64,000 nt of DNA from Ananas comosus (GCF_001540865.1 NC_033640.1:3082773-3146772), one strand, 5' to 3'. Positions 24,455 to 35,358 are shown, counted from the first letter of the stretch. The notes: generated by a model not told the origin, from the letters alone. A program made the numbers and translations.

Positions 24455-25428
24455 TGGAAAAAATGTATAAAGACCCCTTGAACTTCACCTCTTTGTAAAC
24501 AAGCATCTGAACTTCAATGTTAGCAATTGGACTCCTTAAACTTATCAAATAGTTCAATGACCCCTTTTTCAATTAAAGTTATCAATTATATAATTCTTTC
24601 ACTACAACAAAAATGGTCTATAGCGACACTTTTAAATGTAGGTACATGTCAAAAAAGTGCTGCTAACTAAAATTACTGACACTTTTAAAAAATGTTGCTA
24701 TATGTGGGGTCGCTAGGTATATAGTGACAGTTAAAGAGTGTCGCTATAACCTAAAAGAGTGCTGCTAATTTACCAACACTTATTTAAGCATTTAGCAACC
24801 GCCGAAACTCTATCTCGTTGGCTGCGGTGGCGGAGAAGGACGACAGGAAATGCTCTTCGTCTAGAATTTCAGTGGATTGAGTGAAGAGAGAAGAAAAGAT
24901 GGTAATTGATTTTTCTTTTTTTTCTTTTCTGTTTGTAATCGGGTCAAATGGACTGGGTGTGGTGGGTTGAGTAGAGTAATCTTTTATTTTTAGTTGGATT
25001 GGGCTTTATATTTAGGCATAAGTAGATGTTTTTTTAAATTTTAGCATAAATGGGACACTTACTCAAAAGTGTCCCAAACATGTGTCCCTATAACCTAATT
25101 CTGTTGTAGTGTTTGGTCGTATGTAGAGCATATAGTTTTGTAAAGGTTCAAAACGTAACAAATTTTATTTTTGCATTCTAACATGTAAAAAAATAAAAAA
25201 TTGAAGTTCGGTTCAACCTATTTGTTGATCATCATACTTAATTATCAAAATTAGAAGAGAATTTTTAATATTTTACAGAATTATATGTATGACATCCAAC
25301 TTAAACGGTTATATAATTAGTAATTTTACTTGAGAAGAAAGACCTATTGAAATATTTAATAAAATTGAAAGTTTAGGCACTTAATTGCAAAAGAGCTAGA
25401 GTTTCGAGAGTCTCTATTCATTTTCCTA
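24455..25428. mobile_element. Degenerate MITE enclosing a CACTA element
   Basis: The left end ggaaaaaatgtataaagac and the right end gtctctattcattttcc are imperfect inverted repeats, and both lead into sequence of the type cccttgaacttcac. The CACTA element sits inside it. The exact ends and the target duplication are unclear. Confidence 0.45.
24600..25111. mobile_element. CACTA non-autonomous element
   Basis: This 512-bp element begins CACTACAACA and ends TGTTGTAGTG, the terminal signature of the CACTA (En/Spm) superfamily. A 3-bp target duplication, ttt, flanks it (24597-24599, 25112-25114). Subterminal copies of agtgtcgctat and gacactttt occur in both orientations, the kind of site bound by CACTA transposases. 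It has no transposase. Confidence 0.88.
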
Positions 25429-25605
25429 TTATATTTACTAACACAGATTACACCGGCATTTTAAAAGAACCAAGTTCACCTCTGTTTTACAAACAAAATT
25501 ATATTATCCTTTTTAACCGAAGTAGAAAAATTCCAGCACCTTATCGACCATCATTTCGAGGCTTTCTAAACAACTCCCTGGTTGAAGCAAATAACATAAA
25601 TGTGC

Positions 25606-25987
25606 TGTTATATGTATTCCCTAGAAGCTAACCAGGCTGATACATAAATTCTTTTTAAGGCATAAATTTGTATTTGATTTTAAAAATTATGAATAAATTT
25701 AGGCTATTATTTTTATTTATGTTGTATATGTGTCCATGAATTGTCTAAGAAATTAATAAGATGATGACACTTACTCTCAAGAATTAAAAATTTGAGACAT
25801 TTGTCAATGATGGTTAATTTCCTAAATACTCCTGATCGATGGATCATCATAGAAATGGAGATTGATCCGGTGAGATTAGTGTAAGGTCGCTTCTCTTTTT
25901 AGGGTAGACAAGTCTCAAGTTAACAGTGTAGAGACACTAGAGCGAATATACAGGTGATTGTTAGAGAACAAGGGTACCAAGTGCGAC
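25606..25987 (+). repeat. Angela-type LTR, part 1
   Basis: Starting tgttatatgtattccctag, this matches the reverse complement of the Angela LTR from its 5' end. It is an older, diverged copy in plus orientation. It is interrupted at 25988 by a hAT-like element and continues at 31873. Confidence 0.85.
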
Positions 25988-26168
25988 TAGGGCTGCAAGT
26001 CTAGCTCACCGCTCGCGAGCCAGCTTATGTTCGATTCAAAATAGCCTCGAAAATGGCTCGTTTGAAATTAATTTCAAATATAAAACTAGCTGAATTTTTA
26101 GTTCGAAAATAATTTCAAGCCGAGCACAAGCAAGCCTCTGCTCGTTCGTGTTCGGCTCGAAATAGTTC

Positions 26169-26202
<34 letters not shown>

Positions 26203-26204
26203 GA

Positions 26205-26725
26205 GCTGGAATACTATCGGTAGCAAACGGGCTCCGTTGCCACCCATTTGTTTTCGATGATGGAGCCTCCAAATTGACGATCGGCACCGTTGAACATGAT
26301 CTATACCACTTGAAGTATCTAGAAATCAAATTTCATACTTTTTTGATATAATTTTCTTGTCCATCAAGTTGGCGTAAAAATGAATGGCTGAAAATGAATA
26401 TCCTCTAAAAAGTGATGATAGAAATTTTATAACATGATCCGAGATTATGATCTTGTTCTAAAATATTTAAAGATTTTCTACAAAATTCATAAAAAAAAAT
26501 TTGATAGCTTTACACCGTAAACAAAGAAACCCAGTCATGTAACCATTAAATTCTAATTTGAAACCTTTTATATTAGGTAAATAATTTCGAAAAGTATTCA
26601 AATTTAATTTCTAAATACTCATTCAAGTGATATAGATCATGTTCAACGGTGTCTGATCGTATGATTGAAGCTCCATCATCCGAAACAATGGTTGGCAACA
26701 GAAGCCCGTTAGCACGAAGCATGCA
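26205..26725. mobile_element. Foldback MITE A
   Basis: Two inverted arms of about 150 bases frame a short centre. Shared blocks include aacgggct, gatgatggagc, caccgttgaacatgatctata and acttga. The right end reads agcatgca. It is related in its inner part to foldback B. No ORF is present. Confidence 0.7.
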
Positions 26726-27044
26726 GTCAACCTAATTATATAATAGTTTAATAAGAAGATAAGAAAAAAATGAGGAGAGAGAAGAGAGATGAGAGAGAGA
26801 GCGAGAGAAATATAAAAAAAAATACAACTAGGCATTATGCTTTAATAGCACAATCATTTGCTACCCGAAGTTTCGGCATTGATTGAGAGATGTGTGGTTA
26901 GGATATGTGGGTCCCCTACGGTTTAGTTAGTGTGTATGAATTAGTATTCATTTAAACGGTGAAAATGATCAAGGGGTGGATCCTAACGGGGAAAACTTGT
27001 CGTAGCACACAAGTGCTCGTGCATTTGATAGTGTAAGCAGCCGA

Positions 27045-27064
27045 CTCTCTCTCTCTCTCTCTCT
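27045..27064. repeat. (CT)n microsatellite
   Basis: A pure CT run lies just before foldback B, followed by AT-rich sequence. A longer CT run lies on its other side. Confidence 0.95.
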
Positions 27065-27105
27065 TCTTTCTATTATAATATATAATATTATATATTATAA
27101 ATTCT

Positions 27106-27623
27106 GCATGCTGGTCTTCTTCTAAAGCACGGAGACGCTCCGTGCTTCCAAGTTGTTCGATGTTCAGACTTTGAATCGACGATTCGTTCGTAGACATTAC
27201 TAAGTATTTAAAGTATCTAGAAAATAAATTTGCAGCCGGAAGGATTTTTTCGATATATTTGCCTAGGAACGAAGTGCTCAAAATCAAACGGCTAGAATAA
27301 TAAAAATCTACAAATATGATGATATGACATTAGAATTTTAGATAAGTTCTTGATCTGTTTATATGGTATAAAGAGTTTTCTATCAATTGATTGTTTGATA
27401 TGCTACACATCCGTTAAACTGCAAACGGCTCGACGGCCATTAAAATTATTGATTTTGAGTCCCTTCGATCACTAGGCAAATGATATCGAAAAATTATAAA
27501 ATTTATTTTCTAGGTACTTCAAATACTCTAGATCAAGTTTAACGGAGCCGATCGACGATTCGAAAGTTCAAACATCGAAAACAACTTGGAAGCACGGAGG
27601 GCTCCGTGCTTCCGAAGCATGCC
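27106..27623. mobile_element. Foldback MITE B
   Basis: This element has inverted arms of about 170 bases, with ends gcatgct and (agc)atgcc. Inside each arm is a hairpin of gaagcacggag and ctccgtgcttcc. The inner blocks (acttcaaatact, tcgacgattcg, ctagaaaataaattt) mirror each other. It is a second, separate member of the class of foldback A. Confidence 0.75.
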
Positions 27624-27625
27624 AG

Positions 27626-27629
<4 letters not shown>

Positions 27630-27672
<43 letters not shown>
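27630..27672. repeat. (CT)n(TA)n microsatellite
   Basis: About 27 bases of CT are followed by about 15 bases of TA, directly after foldback B. Confidence 0.96.
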
Positions 27673-27852
27673 AAATTAAAAATATAAAATAAAAAATAAA
27701 TCTCCATTCTAGATAAATAATTATAGAAAAAAATCTATTGCATAAATCAGGAATGTTAATTTGAGCATGTGTGTTGATTATAGTTATGTTGATTGTAGTT
27801 TTATTTGTAAGTTGATTGTAATTTTGGGAATTGGTATTTTATAATGGTAATT

Positions 27853-28401
27853 TGTCACACCCCAATAATCCCACATCGAATATGAATGGGGATGTGATTG
27901 GATATATAAGAGACTTAGACACTAGCAATAATAACTGGGGTTAAGCATTTTGAGCTGTAGTTGGGCCCAACGAGTTATTATTGCTAGTGGGCTGGGTCGT
28001 TACATTTGGTATCAGAGCCGGCTCACCAGCTGGACATGTGTAGCGAGTCTCGGCTGAGCCAGGGTCTGGATGACAGGCTAGCGAGACGAGTCTCACATCG
28101 CCTGGTGATCTTGGGCTGTGTGTGTGATTGGACTAACGAGGACGTCAAGGCCTTAACGGGGGGAGTCTGTAACACCCCAATAATCCCACATCGGATATGA
28201 ATGGGGATGTGATTGGATGTATAAGAGACTTAGACACTGGGGGAGTCTGTCACACCCCCAATAATCCCACACCGGATATGAATGGGGATGTAATTGGATA
28301 TATAAGAGACTTAGACACTAGCAATAATAATTGGGCTTAAGCATTTTGGGCTGGTTGTTGAGCCCAACGAGTTATTGTTGCTAGTAGGCTGGGTCGTTAC
28401 A
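27853..28401 (+). mobile_element. TRIM retroelement, rearranged
   Basis: It belongs to the same TRIM family as 11635-12528. The first LTR (27853-28004) is complete and followed by a primer binding site tggtatcagagcc at 28007-28019. A second LTR begins at 28169 but breaks off near 28238. A third, complete LTR runs from 28249 to 28401. The purine tract gggggagtctg precedes both later LTR starts. The 5-bp target duplication taatt is at 27848-27852 and 28402-28406, so the whole array behaved as one insertion or was rearranged after it. Confidence 0.88.
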
Positions 28402-28591
28402 TAATTGTAGTTAAATTTATGGGGCAATTTCATCCATACCCCCTCTAAAATTTACAAATTTTGTAGATACCCCTACAAAAGTTAAAATATCATGCATACC
28501 CCTTGAAATATAAAAAATTATCATAAATACCCCTACTGTTAAAAAACCGTTAGTTTATCCTTATCAATAAGGTGTTAAATCATAAAATGAC

Positions 28592-29920
28592 TGAGGATCA
28601 AAATGGAAACCTAAGAGGGGGGGTGAATTAGGTTTCTAAAATAAAAATCTAAATAATCAAGCAAATTAAAAATCCGATGCAAATAAAAATGAGGAGTTTA
28701 AAGAAATGCAAACTCGAAGAGCACACAATCGATTTGTTTTGAGGTTCGGCACTTTGCCTACGTCCCCGCCAACTTCTCAATACTAGAGAATGTTGGATCT
28801 CCACTAGATGATGCTTTTGCGGGCAAGCACCAAGCCTTCACACTAACTCCTTCTTCTCAAGCTTCAAGACTTTGATTTTCTCTCTTTTTACAAGATTAAA
28901 TCTCACTACAAATTTCACTCAAGTATAGAGAGAGAATTGAGAGCTAAGAGTATTAGAGACACTGAATTTTTAAGCTCAAAATGAACTATCTAGTTGCTAT
29001 TGAGAAAGGCCTCAATACCATCTATTTATAGCCTCGGGCAGCTTTTGTCCGTTGTACTTTCGGGAGCCCTAAACCTGTTTCCGGGCGCCCAGAAGTTATG
29101 CACGCCAGCTGCCTGTCAGACCACGTGCGCCGCTTTTCTTGACATTGTATGTTTGGGCCATTAAAAGTTGTGGGCGCCCAGAACACGAGGAATAGCTTTT
29201 CTGACACACACCGCTTCCTTTGGATTTGGGCCGTCAGAGATTGTGGGCGCCCAGATCTCGAGGGACAACTTTTTTCTGACAGCCGGATTTTCCTGGATTC
29301 GAGATCATTTTGGGCTTCCAGAAGATGTGGGTGCCCAGATTTTCAACGCGCGCGCCGTCTGCGTCAAAACTTTTTAGGCTGATATGCAACCTGTCAAGTC
29401 AAAAACTTTCGGTTGCCCTAAACTGAAATTCGGGCGACCAGATCCGGTAAAGAAGTTTCTGGACCACCCGAACAGCAAACAGGCAAGATCCAAAAAGTCT
29501 CATGAGATTCGGATCCACTTTAGGGCGCCCAGAACAGGATCCAGAAATCGCAATTTGATAGAACACAGAATTTGAGCAGTTTTTGAATATTTAAAAAATC
29601 CTATGCACCTAATCAGAAGTTAGAAAATGTTTAAGTGATATATAAGGTGATAAGATGAAGAGTTTTAAACTTAGTTTAAAATTTCTCACTCTAATAGAGC
29701 ATCAAATAAAGAATAGAGAGAGTGCGTTTGTCTTTTTGACAAAGGAAGCAGATATAGCTTCAAGTGGTGAGGCTCAGTGCTAGAAGATTGCCCATCTCGA
29801 GTCCTTTTTGAAGATATAAAGATCTAAAACACAAAAACTCAAGATAAAAAATTAGTCCAATAATCGTAATTATTTGTTATCATCAAAATCTAATAAAAGA
29901 TTAGGGCCACTAGGCCAACA
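28592..29920 (-). mobile_element. SIRE-type copia solo LTR
   Basis: This 1329-bp LTR on the minus strand begins TGTTGGCCTAGTGGCCCTAA and soon reads gatgataacaaat, the usual start of SIRE-lineage LTRs. It ends at 28592. The 5-bp target duplication atgac is at 28587-28591 and 29921-29925. No internal region remains, so it was probably left by LTR recombination. A cluster of gggcgccc palindromes lies at 29062-29530. Confidence 0.88.
29062..29530. promoter_or_regulatory. GGGCGCCC palindrome cluster in SIRE LTR
   Basis: Perfect gggcgccc occurs at 29083, 29172, 29245 and 29523, and one-base variants at 29062 (gggagccc), 29329 (gggtgccc) and 29431 (gggcgacc). Most have a weaker G/C box 17-21 bases before them. 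The sequence that follows is usually agaa or agat. A regulatory role is inference. Confidence 0.5.
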
Positions 29921-31872
29921 ATGACGAATTTACCCCTAACTTCATACTACTTGAGAAATGTACCGGAGATCCCTCAACTATATGCTATTTTGAAATAATT
30001 CCTTTTAGTATGCAGTTTTTTGTTAAGACCCCTTAACTTTTAGTTTTTTAAAATTAAGAGATTTAGTGTAAAAAAAAAAAGAAAATTTATTAAATTTAAC
30101 ACAACTTTTCAGCTAAAATAACTAAAATAATTTAATTTCAATAGGTAAAATGTATGGAGACCCCTCAACTATAGAGATTTTGATATAGACCCCTCAACTA
30201 TAGAGATTTTGATAAAGGCCCATCAACTTTAAATTTTTTTTGTTGACACCCCTTTAACCTCTACTTTTTATTTGAGTTTTTATATTTATTTTATTATTAA
30301 TTTTAATAAAGTTAATAAATTTCTCTTTCTATTATCTCCTCCATTAATTTTTCTATTATATCAGTGATAAAGTTAAAACCACAAAGTACTAATATAAAAA
30401 TTTGGTAAACCACAGGATACAAAAGTGAATATTCAATAAAGCATAGGTGGAGTATTTGAAGTTTTTTATATATAATTTAATGAAGAGTTAATGAAGGTGC
30501 TAATGAAAAGAGAAAAACGAAACCATAGGGTAATAAAGTGATACTTTTTAAACTATATGATACTAAAGTGAAAAAGTACAAAATCAGAGGGTTGGTATTT
30601 GAAGTTTACCCTAAATTATATGAAATTATTATTATAAAGAAAAAGGGCAGTTTCATCAGTAACCTTATCAAACTTGTAAATTTTGTGAATACTCCTCTAA
30701 ACTTTAAAATATCATAAATACCTCTTCAAACACATAAAATTATCATAACTATCCTTACCGTTAAGGACACATCACTCTACCCGGATTAAAATATAGTTAA
30801 ATAAGAGTTAAAATATAGAATGACAAATTTCCCCCCAAAAGTTAGAATGATATATTTGGCGGGAAATAACTAATTAATGCTAAGGTAAAAAATTTTGAAA
30901 ATTAATATACAAAATACACGGTAAAATTTTCACCCCCAAATTTGTAATTTTTTAGCTTATATATTTTTTCAGCATCTGTATTTAGTACTTACGATTAACC
31001 GTGCTGTGTTGAAAATTCTCTATCCAAGCAAATTTGTTGCACCGTCTTTATTTCTTAACCTATAGAAAATATACGGCATTACATATTTGAAATATAATTA
31101 ATAATTATATGTATACTAAAGTATCACATTAACTTACCATCCAATTTGGGCATCCATAGAATCATCAACCTTTACTATGTGGTTGTTTTAACATCTAAAT
31201 TCGGCACGGTATACCACAATCACAATTAGAAATTAGGGTATGAGGTGTTGTAAAATATCGACTACTTTGCGGGCTTGTTGCTATGTGGAGAGAATAAGAG
31301 GGCATTTATGAATACTGTTAATATACTAATTATGGCTTCCTATACTTAAATGAACTGTACAGGGGTAAAAATGGTATTTATAATTTATTCGGTTAGATTT
31401 TGACGGCTGGTTAACAGTAGGGGCATTCATGAGTATTTTTTGAATTTAGAAAGGCATTCATGATATTTTCAACTTTAGAGGGTTATTGATGAAATTTCAG
31501 CCTCCCATAAGGGTACCTATGAAATTTTCCATAAATTTATAGTGTAATATTAGCAAATACTTATAAATATTTTAGAATTGAAAAAAAATAAAGAAGAAAA
31601 AAAAAAGAATTTCAAGCTACAAACGGGCCGGCTCGGAATCAAACAATTCCGAGCCAAATTCGAACATGGCTTAAAATTAGCTCGAAAAACAAAAAATAAA
31701 AAAATTATTTCGAGCTGCTTGATTCGACTCAATTTTGATTTCAAGCTGAACTCGAACGGGTCTTATTCTAGCTCGAAATTAATTCGAGCCAGCTCGAATT
31801 CGGCTCGAATCTGATACGAGCCGAATACGTGCGAGGCCACGCTCTCTCGTGTTTGGCTCATTTGCACCCCTA

Positions 31873-31964
31873 AGCGTGACCAACACGAAAAGTCCCTTAG
31901 ATGTCTACTTACTCGTCAGTGACTTACTTAATGTTGCAGTAGTGTGACTGGTCCTTTGACTTAC
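31873..31964 (+). repeat. Angela-type LTR, part 2
   Basis: This continues part 1 after the hAT-like element, with gtctacttactcgtcagtg as a clear match. It is interrupted by the Tekay solo LTR. The last five bases, cttac, are that LTR's target duplication. Confidence 0.85.
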
Positions 31965-34513
31965 TGTCACGCCCCGAGCCCGATCCTCTTTGGCCGGTTC
32001 GAGAGCGTGAAACAGACGCCGAACGGACAGAGCCTCCCCTGTCCGCCCAAGGTTCAACAACAGGTACAAATAGAGTATAGAAATTGCATAAGCGAAAGCA
32101 TACACAATGGCTTGCAAAAGGGCAAGCAATAGCCAAGAGTGAAAGTAAACAACTACACTTAAGGAATCGATTATATTTTTCATCATTTCTTTTCTTTTAC
32201 ATCACAGGATCTCAAAATATCATTCTTGCATTTAAATGTAAAGATCTTTCACAACATACATGTTCTTTTCTTTAACAACTAACTCATCAAGTACAGAAGA
32301 TGACATATAACAAAAGGGGTATGCAACTATAATAAATAAACATCTCGGGCGGTCTCTACCTAGGGCGCAATACCCTTACCGCGATCGTCTGCCGGCTCGC
32401 TCGGTCCTGGCTCTGTGAAATAGGGGTGTGAGAACTACAACAAAGTTCCCAGGGAGTTTGGCAACCAACCACGCCGACTATCCCACTAGGTCTAATCAGG
32501 CATAATAGAATAAAGGAAAGTAAGTAACCAACTGGCAAATGCAACTAATATGCCTGAACAATATAAAATGATATGCACAATATGATGCTCATGATGAATG
32601 CAAGGTCATAGTGTCAATACCCAATCTCTTGGCTAACCCGTAGGTTTCGCCCTCAACAAACTCACTAACTCAAAATCTGAATGATCAGGGAGATACTGGC
32701 TACACCCGATAGGACCGTCCTCTGGGGAGATACTCGCTACACCCAGTGATGTCGACTCCGGAGCACATCGCCCGAGAGGGAGCTACCACAATCTCGAGCA
32801 AGGACTAAAGTGAGTACGATCAATCCTACATTTGAGGATTCCAAGTTCAATCCATTCCTTAACTTTAAGGAAGACCATGCTCAATGACCCTTAACACTAA
32901 GGTTGAATGTCATAATATCTCAATCGTTCTTGGTCTTGCATTCTTTGCTATCACTAATATCATATACACTATCAAGTTCTTGTACTCATGCCACGCTTGT
33001 TTTCTAAGTGCTATATCCTCGTTTTCATGTCAAATGCCACACTTGTTTACTAAGGATTCTAGACTCGTCGATGTCACTTGCTAGATCTATGTCGGAGTGT
33101 CACTTTTCGTTTACTAATCCTTCTAGGTTCTTGTCACAATCATGCATACATAGGGATCATCATTCTCACATTCTTACAAACATTTAACATGCATTTGGAT
33201 TTACATTAAGCTATAACAAAGCTCACAATTAACCCTATTATGCAAGATGCTCAAAAATGCACATATGCTCAAAATATGACACTTAGACATAGAGAGATTT
33301 TCGATGTCCTTGGAATGCACCACCCACCTTAGATGGTTGCAAGGATACTTCGGTGAATTTCTTGGAATTTTTGAAGCCCTAATCCGTGTGCTGCGGCTAT
33401 CTGGACGGAAAACGACGTTTTTTTTGTCAATAACTTTGCGTACACTCGTCGGATTGTCAAACCGAGCGTTCAAACGCGTTTAAAATACCCTCAATTAGGT
33501 TTCTACATGATCAAAATAGATCAAAACCTAATTTGGGCAAAACCCCTCTTTGGGATGCCCTCACATGCAATTTTTTTACATTTTCCCTAGATTGATCTCA
33601 TTGCTAAGCAAAAGAAAGCTTAGAATCACTTGGGAAGCTCTCTACTAAGATTCCTAAGCTTTTAGAACCATCCCTAGGGCATCTACTTTGAGCCCTAGTG
33701 ATCCACCATGAGAGGGGTCCAAGAAATCCATGTTTTTCATGGAGTCATGGTCTTTAGAGAATTTCTAGGTTAATTAGAGGATCAAAACTCTAAATCCCAA
33801 GGTTTAAAACCAAACCCTAGACTCTCTTGTGCAATAAACTCACCTTGGCCACGAGCTCACCAAAGTCCACCTTGTTGGAGAGCCACCAAAGCCTCCAAGC
33901 CTCCAAAATCCAACTTCTTCTTTTTCTCCACCTTCTCCACCAAATCCTAGGGTTTTTCTAGAGAGAGAAAGAGAGAAATAAGAGAGATAGTGTTTTGAGA
34001 GTGTGTTGTGAAAGGGAGAGGGCTTAGGCTCATAACATGTTGCAACAATTGCAAACAAACCCCCCACAAAGTCTTATTTGCATCAGACTTCAAAGTGCTG
34101 TCGGGGGCCTCTTGTACCGGTACAAGGATTCTTGTACGGGTACAAGGCCAAACAGTGAGCCAAACCCGAGAGCTGCCTCTGGGTGCGCAGGGTCTGTACC
34201 GGTACAAGGGGTCTTGTACCGGTACAAGGCCTGGACTGCAGCAACCCGAGAGCTACTCAGCTCGGATTGCGCTGGTTGTACCGGTACAACCATCACCTTG
34301 TACCGGTACAACAGCTCCAGAATGCTGTTTTAGGCTTCGATTCGACTCTACCTCGCGTCGGTCGACGTTAAAACCATTCTAAGTCTTCCAAAACTCATTT
34401 TTAGCCCTTCCAACATTATTGGAATGCAGAGGAATTTGTCGATCGCTTTCTTTCGACACTTTAACCAATTTGGTCAAAGTTCGATTATCGTTTCGGGATT
34501 TCAATACGTTACA
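31965..34513 (-). mobile_element. Tekay-type gypsy solo LTR, complete
   Basis: This LTR of 2549 bp has no internal region. On the minus strand it starts TGTAACG and ends GTGACA. The 5-bp target duplication cttac lies at 31960-31964 and 34514-34518. The LTR around 35359-35956 and 41104-41277 is the same family at high identity. Long LTRs of this size are usual in the Tekay clade. It has a TC/AG-rich block near 33915-34000 and a palindrome array near its 5' end. All ORFs in it are accidental. Confidence 0.95.
34112..34311. promoter_or_regulatory. Array of TTGTACCGGTACAA palindromes
   Basis: Six 14-bp boxes start at 34112, 34132, 34194, 34214, 34276 and 34298. Four are perfect palindromes; 34132 and 34194 carry one change each. 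They form three pairs with 20, 20 and 22 bases between starts. The first boxes of the pairs are exactly 82 bases apart. The array is 200-400 bases inside the LTR, where U3 promoter elements are expected. Confidence 0.75.
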
Positions 34514-35265
34514 CTTACGGTGCCTCAGCTATTCACAATGAGATTATTGTACTTTGACTGTATATACACTTGGTTCCTAGTCATTTAGGCCCTTGCGGCG
34601 CATGTTGGCTGCAATAAGTTCGTTGTAGGAATAGGGTGCGCACCTATATAGAATCTATCTCCCTTAGTAAATAGAGGTTTTAGTTCTATATGATTTATGA
34701 GACTGAATTTAGAACACCTTGGTTAGGGTAGAGTTAATAGCGGAAAGGGTTTAGAAACTCGAATCAAATAAATTTGACATATGACAGATAATGGGGTTTA
34801 ATAAGCTATTTCATTACCTTCGTCTAGTCGAGACTCATGATAGAAGGACTGTATCGTATGATTACTGCACTAAGAGATTTAGTATTCTATTCTAATGGAA
34901 TGTCACTATATGCTGCTAGGCGTTACTAGTGGATTATGAGACTCGTGAGAGTTATCTAGATGATCGATAATTCTCATTGGGCTGAGTTAGAATTGTTCCA
35001 ACCCATTGAAAATAGTCTTCAGTGATATTGTTAATAGTGATTAGAATATATCTCACTACTAGATAGAATTAAGAGATTGTGACTGATTAGATAGCTCGAT
35101 CGTGATTTTTGAATCGTTGGAGGACCTAATTGTCAATATATTGATAATTGGACTAATTTGTAATTATTATGAATTAGTGGTATTAAAGTATAAATGTTGT
35201 AAGAGAGAACTTATGTACAAATATTATATTATTAATTTGATATAATCAAATTAAGATTGAGTTTA
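34514..35265 (+). repeat. Angela-type LTR, part 3
   Basis: This continues part 2 after the Tekay solo LTR (ggtgcctcagctattcacaatg and onward). It runs to about 35265, where a TRIM LTR begins. The LTR's 3' end is missing. Confidence 0.88.
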
Positions 35266-35357
35266 TGTAACGACCCAGCCCACTAGCAACAATAACTCGT
35301 TGGACCCAACCACCGGCCCAAAATGCTTAAGCCCAGTTATTATTACTAGTGTCTAAG
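35266..35357 (-). repeat. TRIM LTR fragment
   Basis: Starting tgtaacgacccagcccac, this is the reverse complement of the TRIM LTR of 27853-28401, cut after 92 bases by a single N at 35358. Confidence 0.88.
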
Positions 35358-35358
35358 N

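Larger units (their letters stand above)
28421..31531. mobile_element. Mutator-like non-autonomous element
   Basis: The left end ggggcaatttcatccatacccc and the right end, read in reverse as tggaaaatttcatagg, are long degenerate inverted repeats (at least 130 bases). A perfect 9-bp target duplication, taaatttat, flanks them at 28412-28420 and 31532-31540, the length typical of Mutator-like elements. A second copy of the left-end sequence starts near 30648, suggesting a nested or tandem relative. A SIRE-type LTR is inserted at 28592. The remaining interior (29926-31500) is AT-rich with repeated phrases such as acccctcaactatagag and shows no gene. Confidence 0.7.
25988..31872. mobile_element. 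hAT-like element with nested insertions
   Basis: The ends tagggctgcaagt... and ...atttgcacccct(aa) are inverted repeats of the TAGGGGTGCAA type common in plant hAT elements. The flanking 8 bases are agtgcgac (25980-25987) and agcgtgac (31873-31880). The uninterrupted Angela LTR has agcatgac at this site, so both are mutated versions of one 8-bp target duplication. Subterminal zones at both ends are full of ggctcg and ctcgaa repeats in both orientations. No transposase is seen. The 5.9-kb interior is made of later insertions. Confidence 0.72.

Noticed and set aside
29022..29575. Several frames with repeated GAQ, GCPD and RAPR peptides
   Set aside because: They arise from the gggcgccc boxes in the SIRE LTR.
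34112..34311. Possible CRISPR-like array
   Set aside because: The repeats are 14-base palindromes with 6-48 bases between them inside a plant LTR. There are no spacers of constant length and no cas genes.
34008..34382. Overlapping open frames on both strands with repeated CTGT, YRYK and VPVQ peptides
   Set aside because: The peptides come from the TTGTACCGGTACAA boxes, which are open in several frames. This is LTR sequence.
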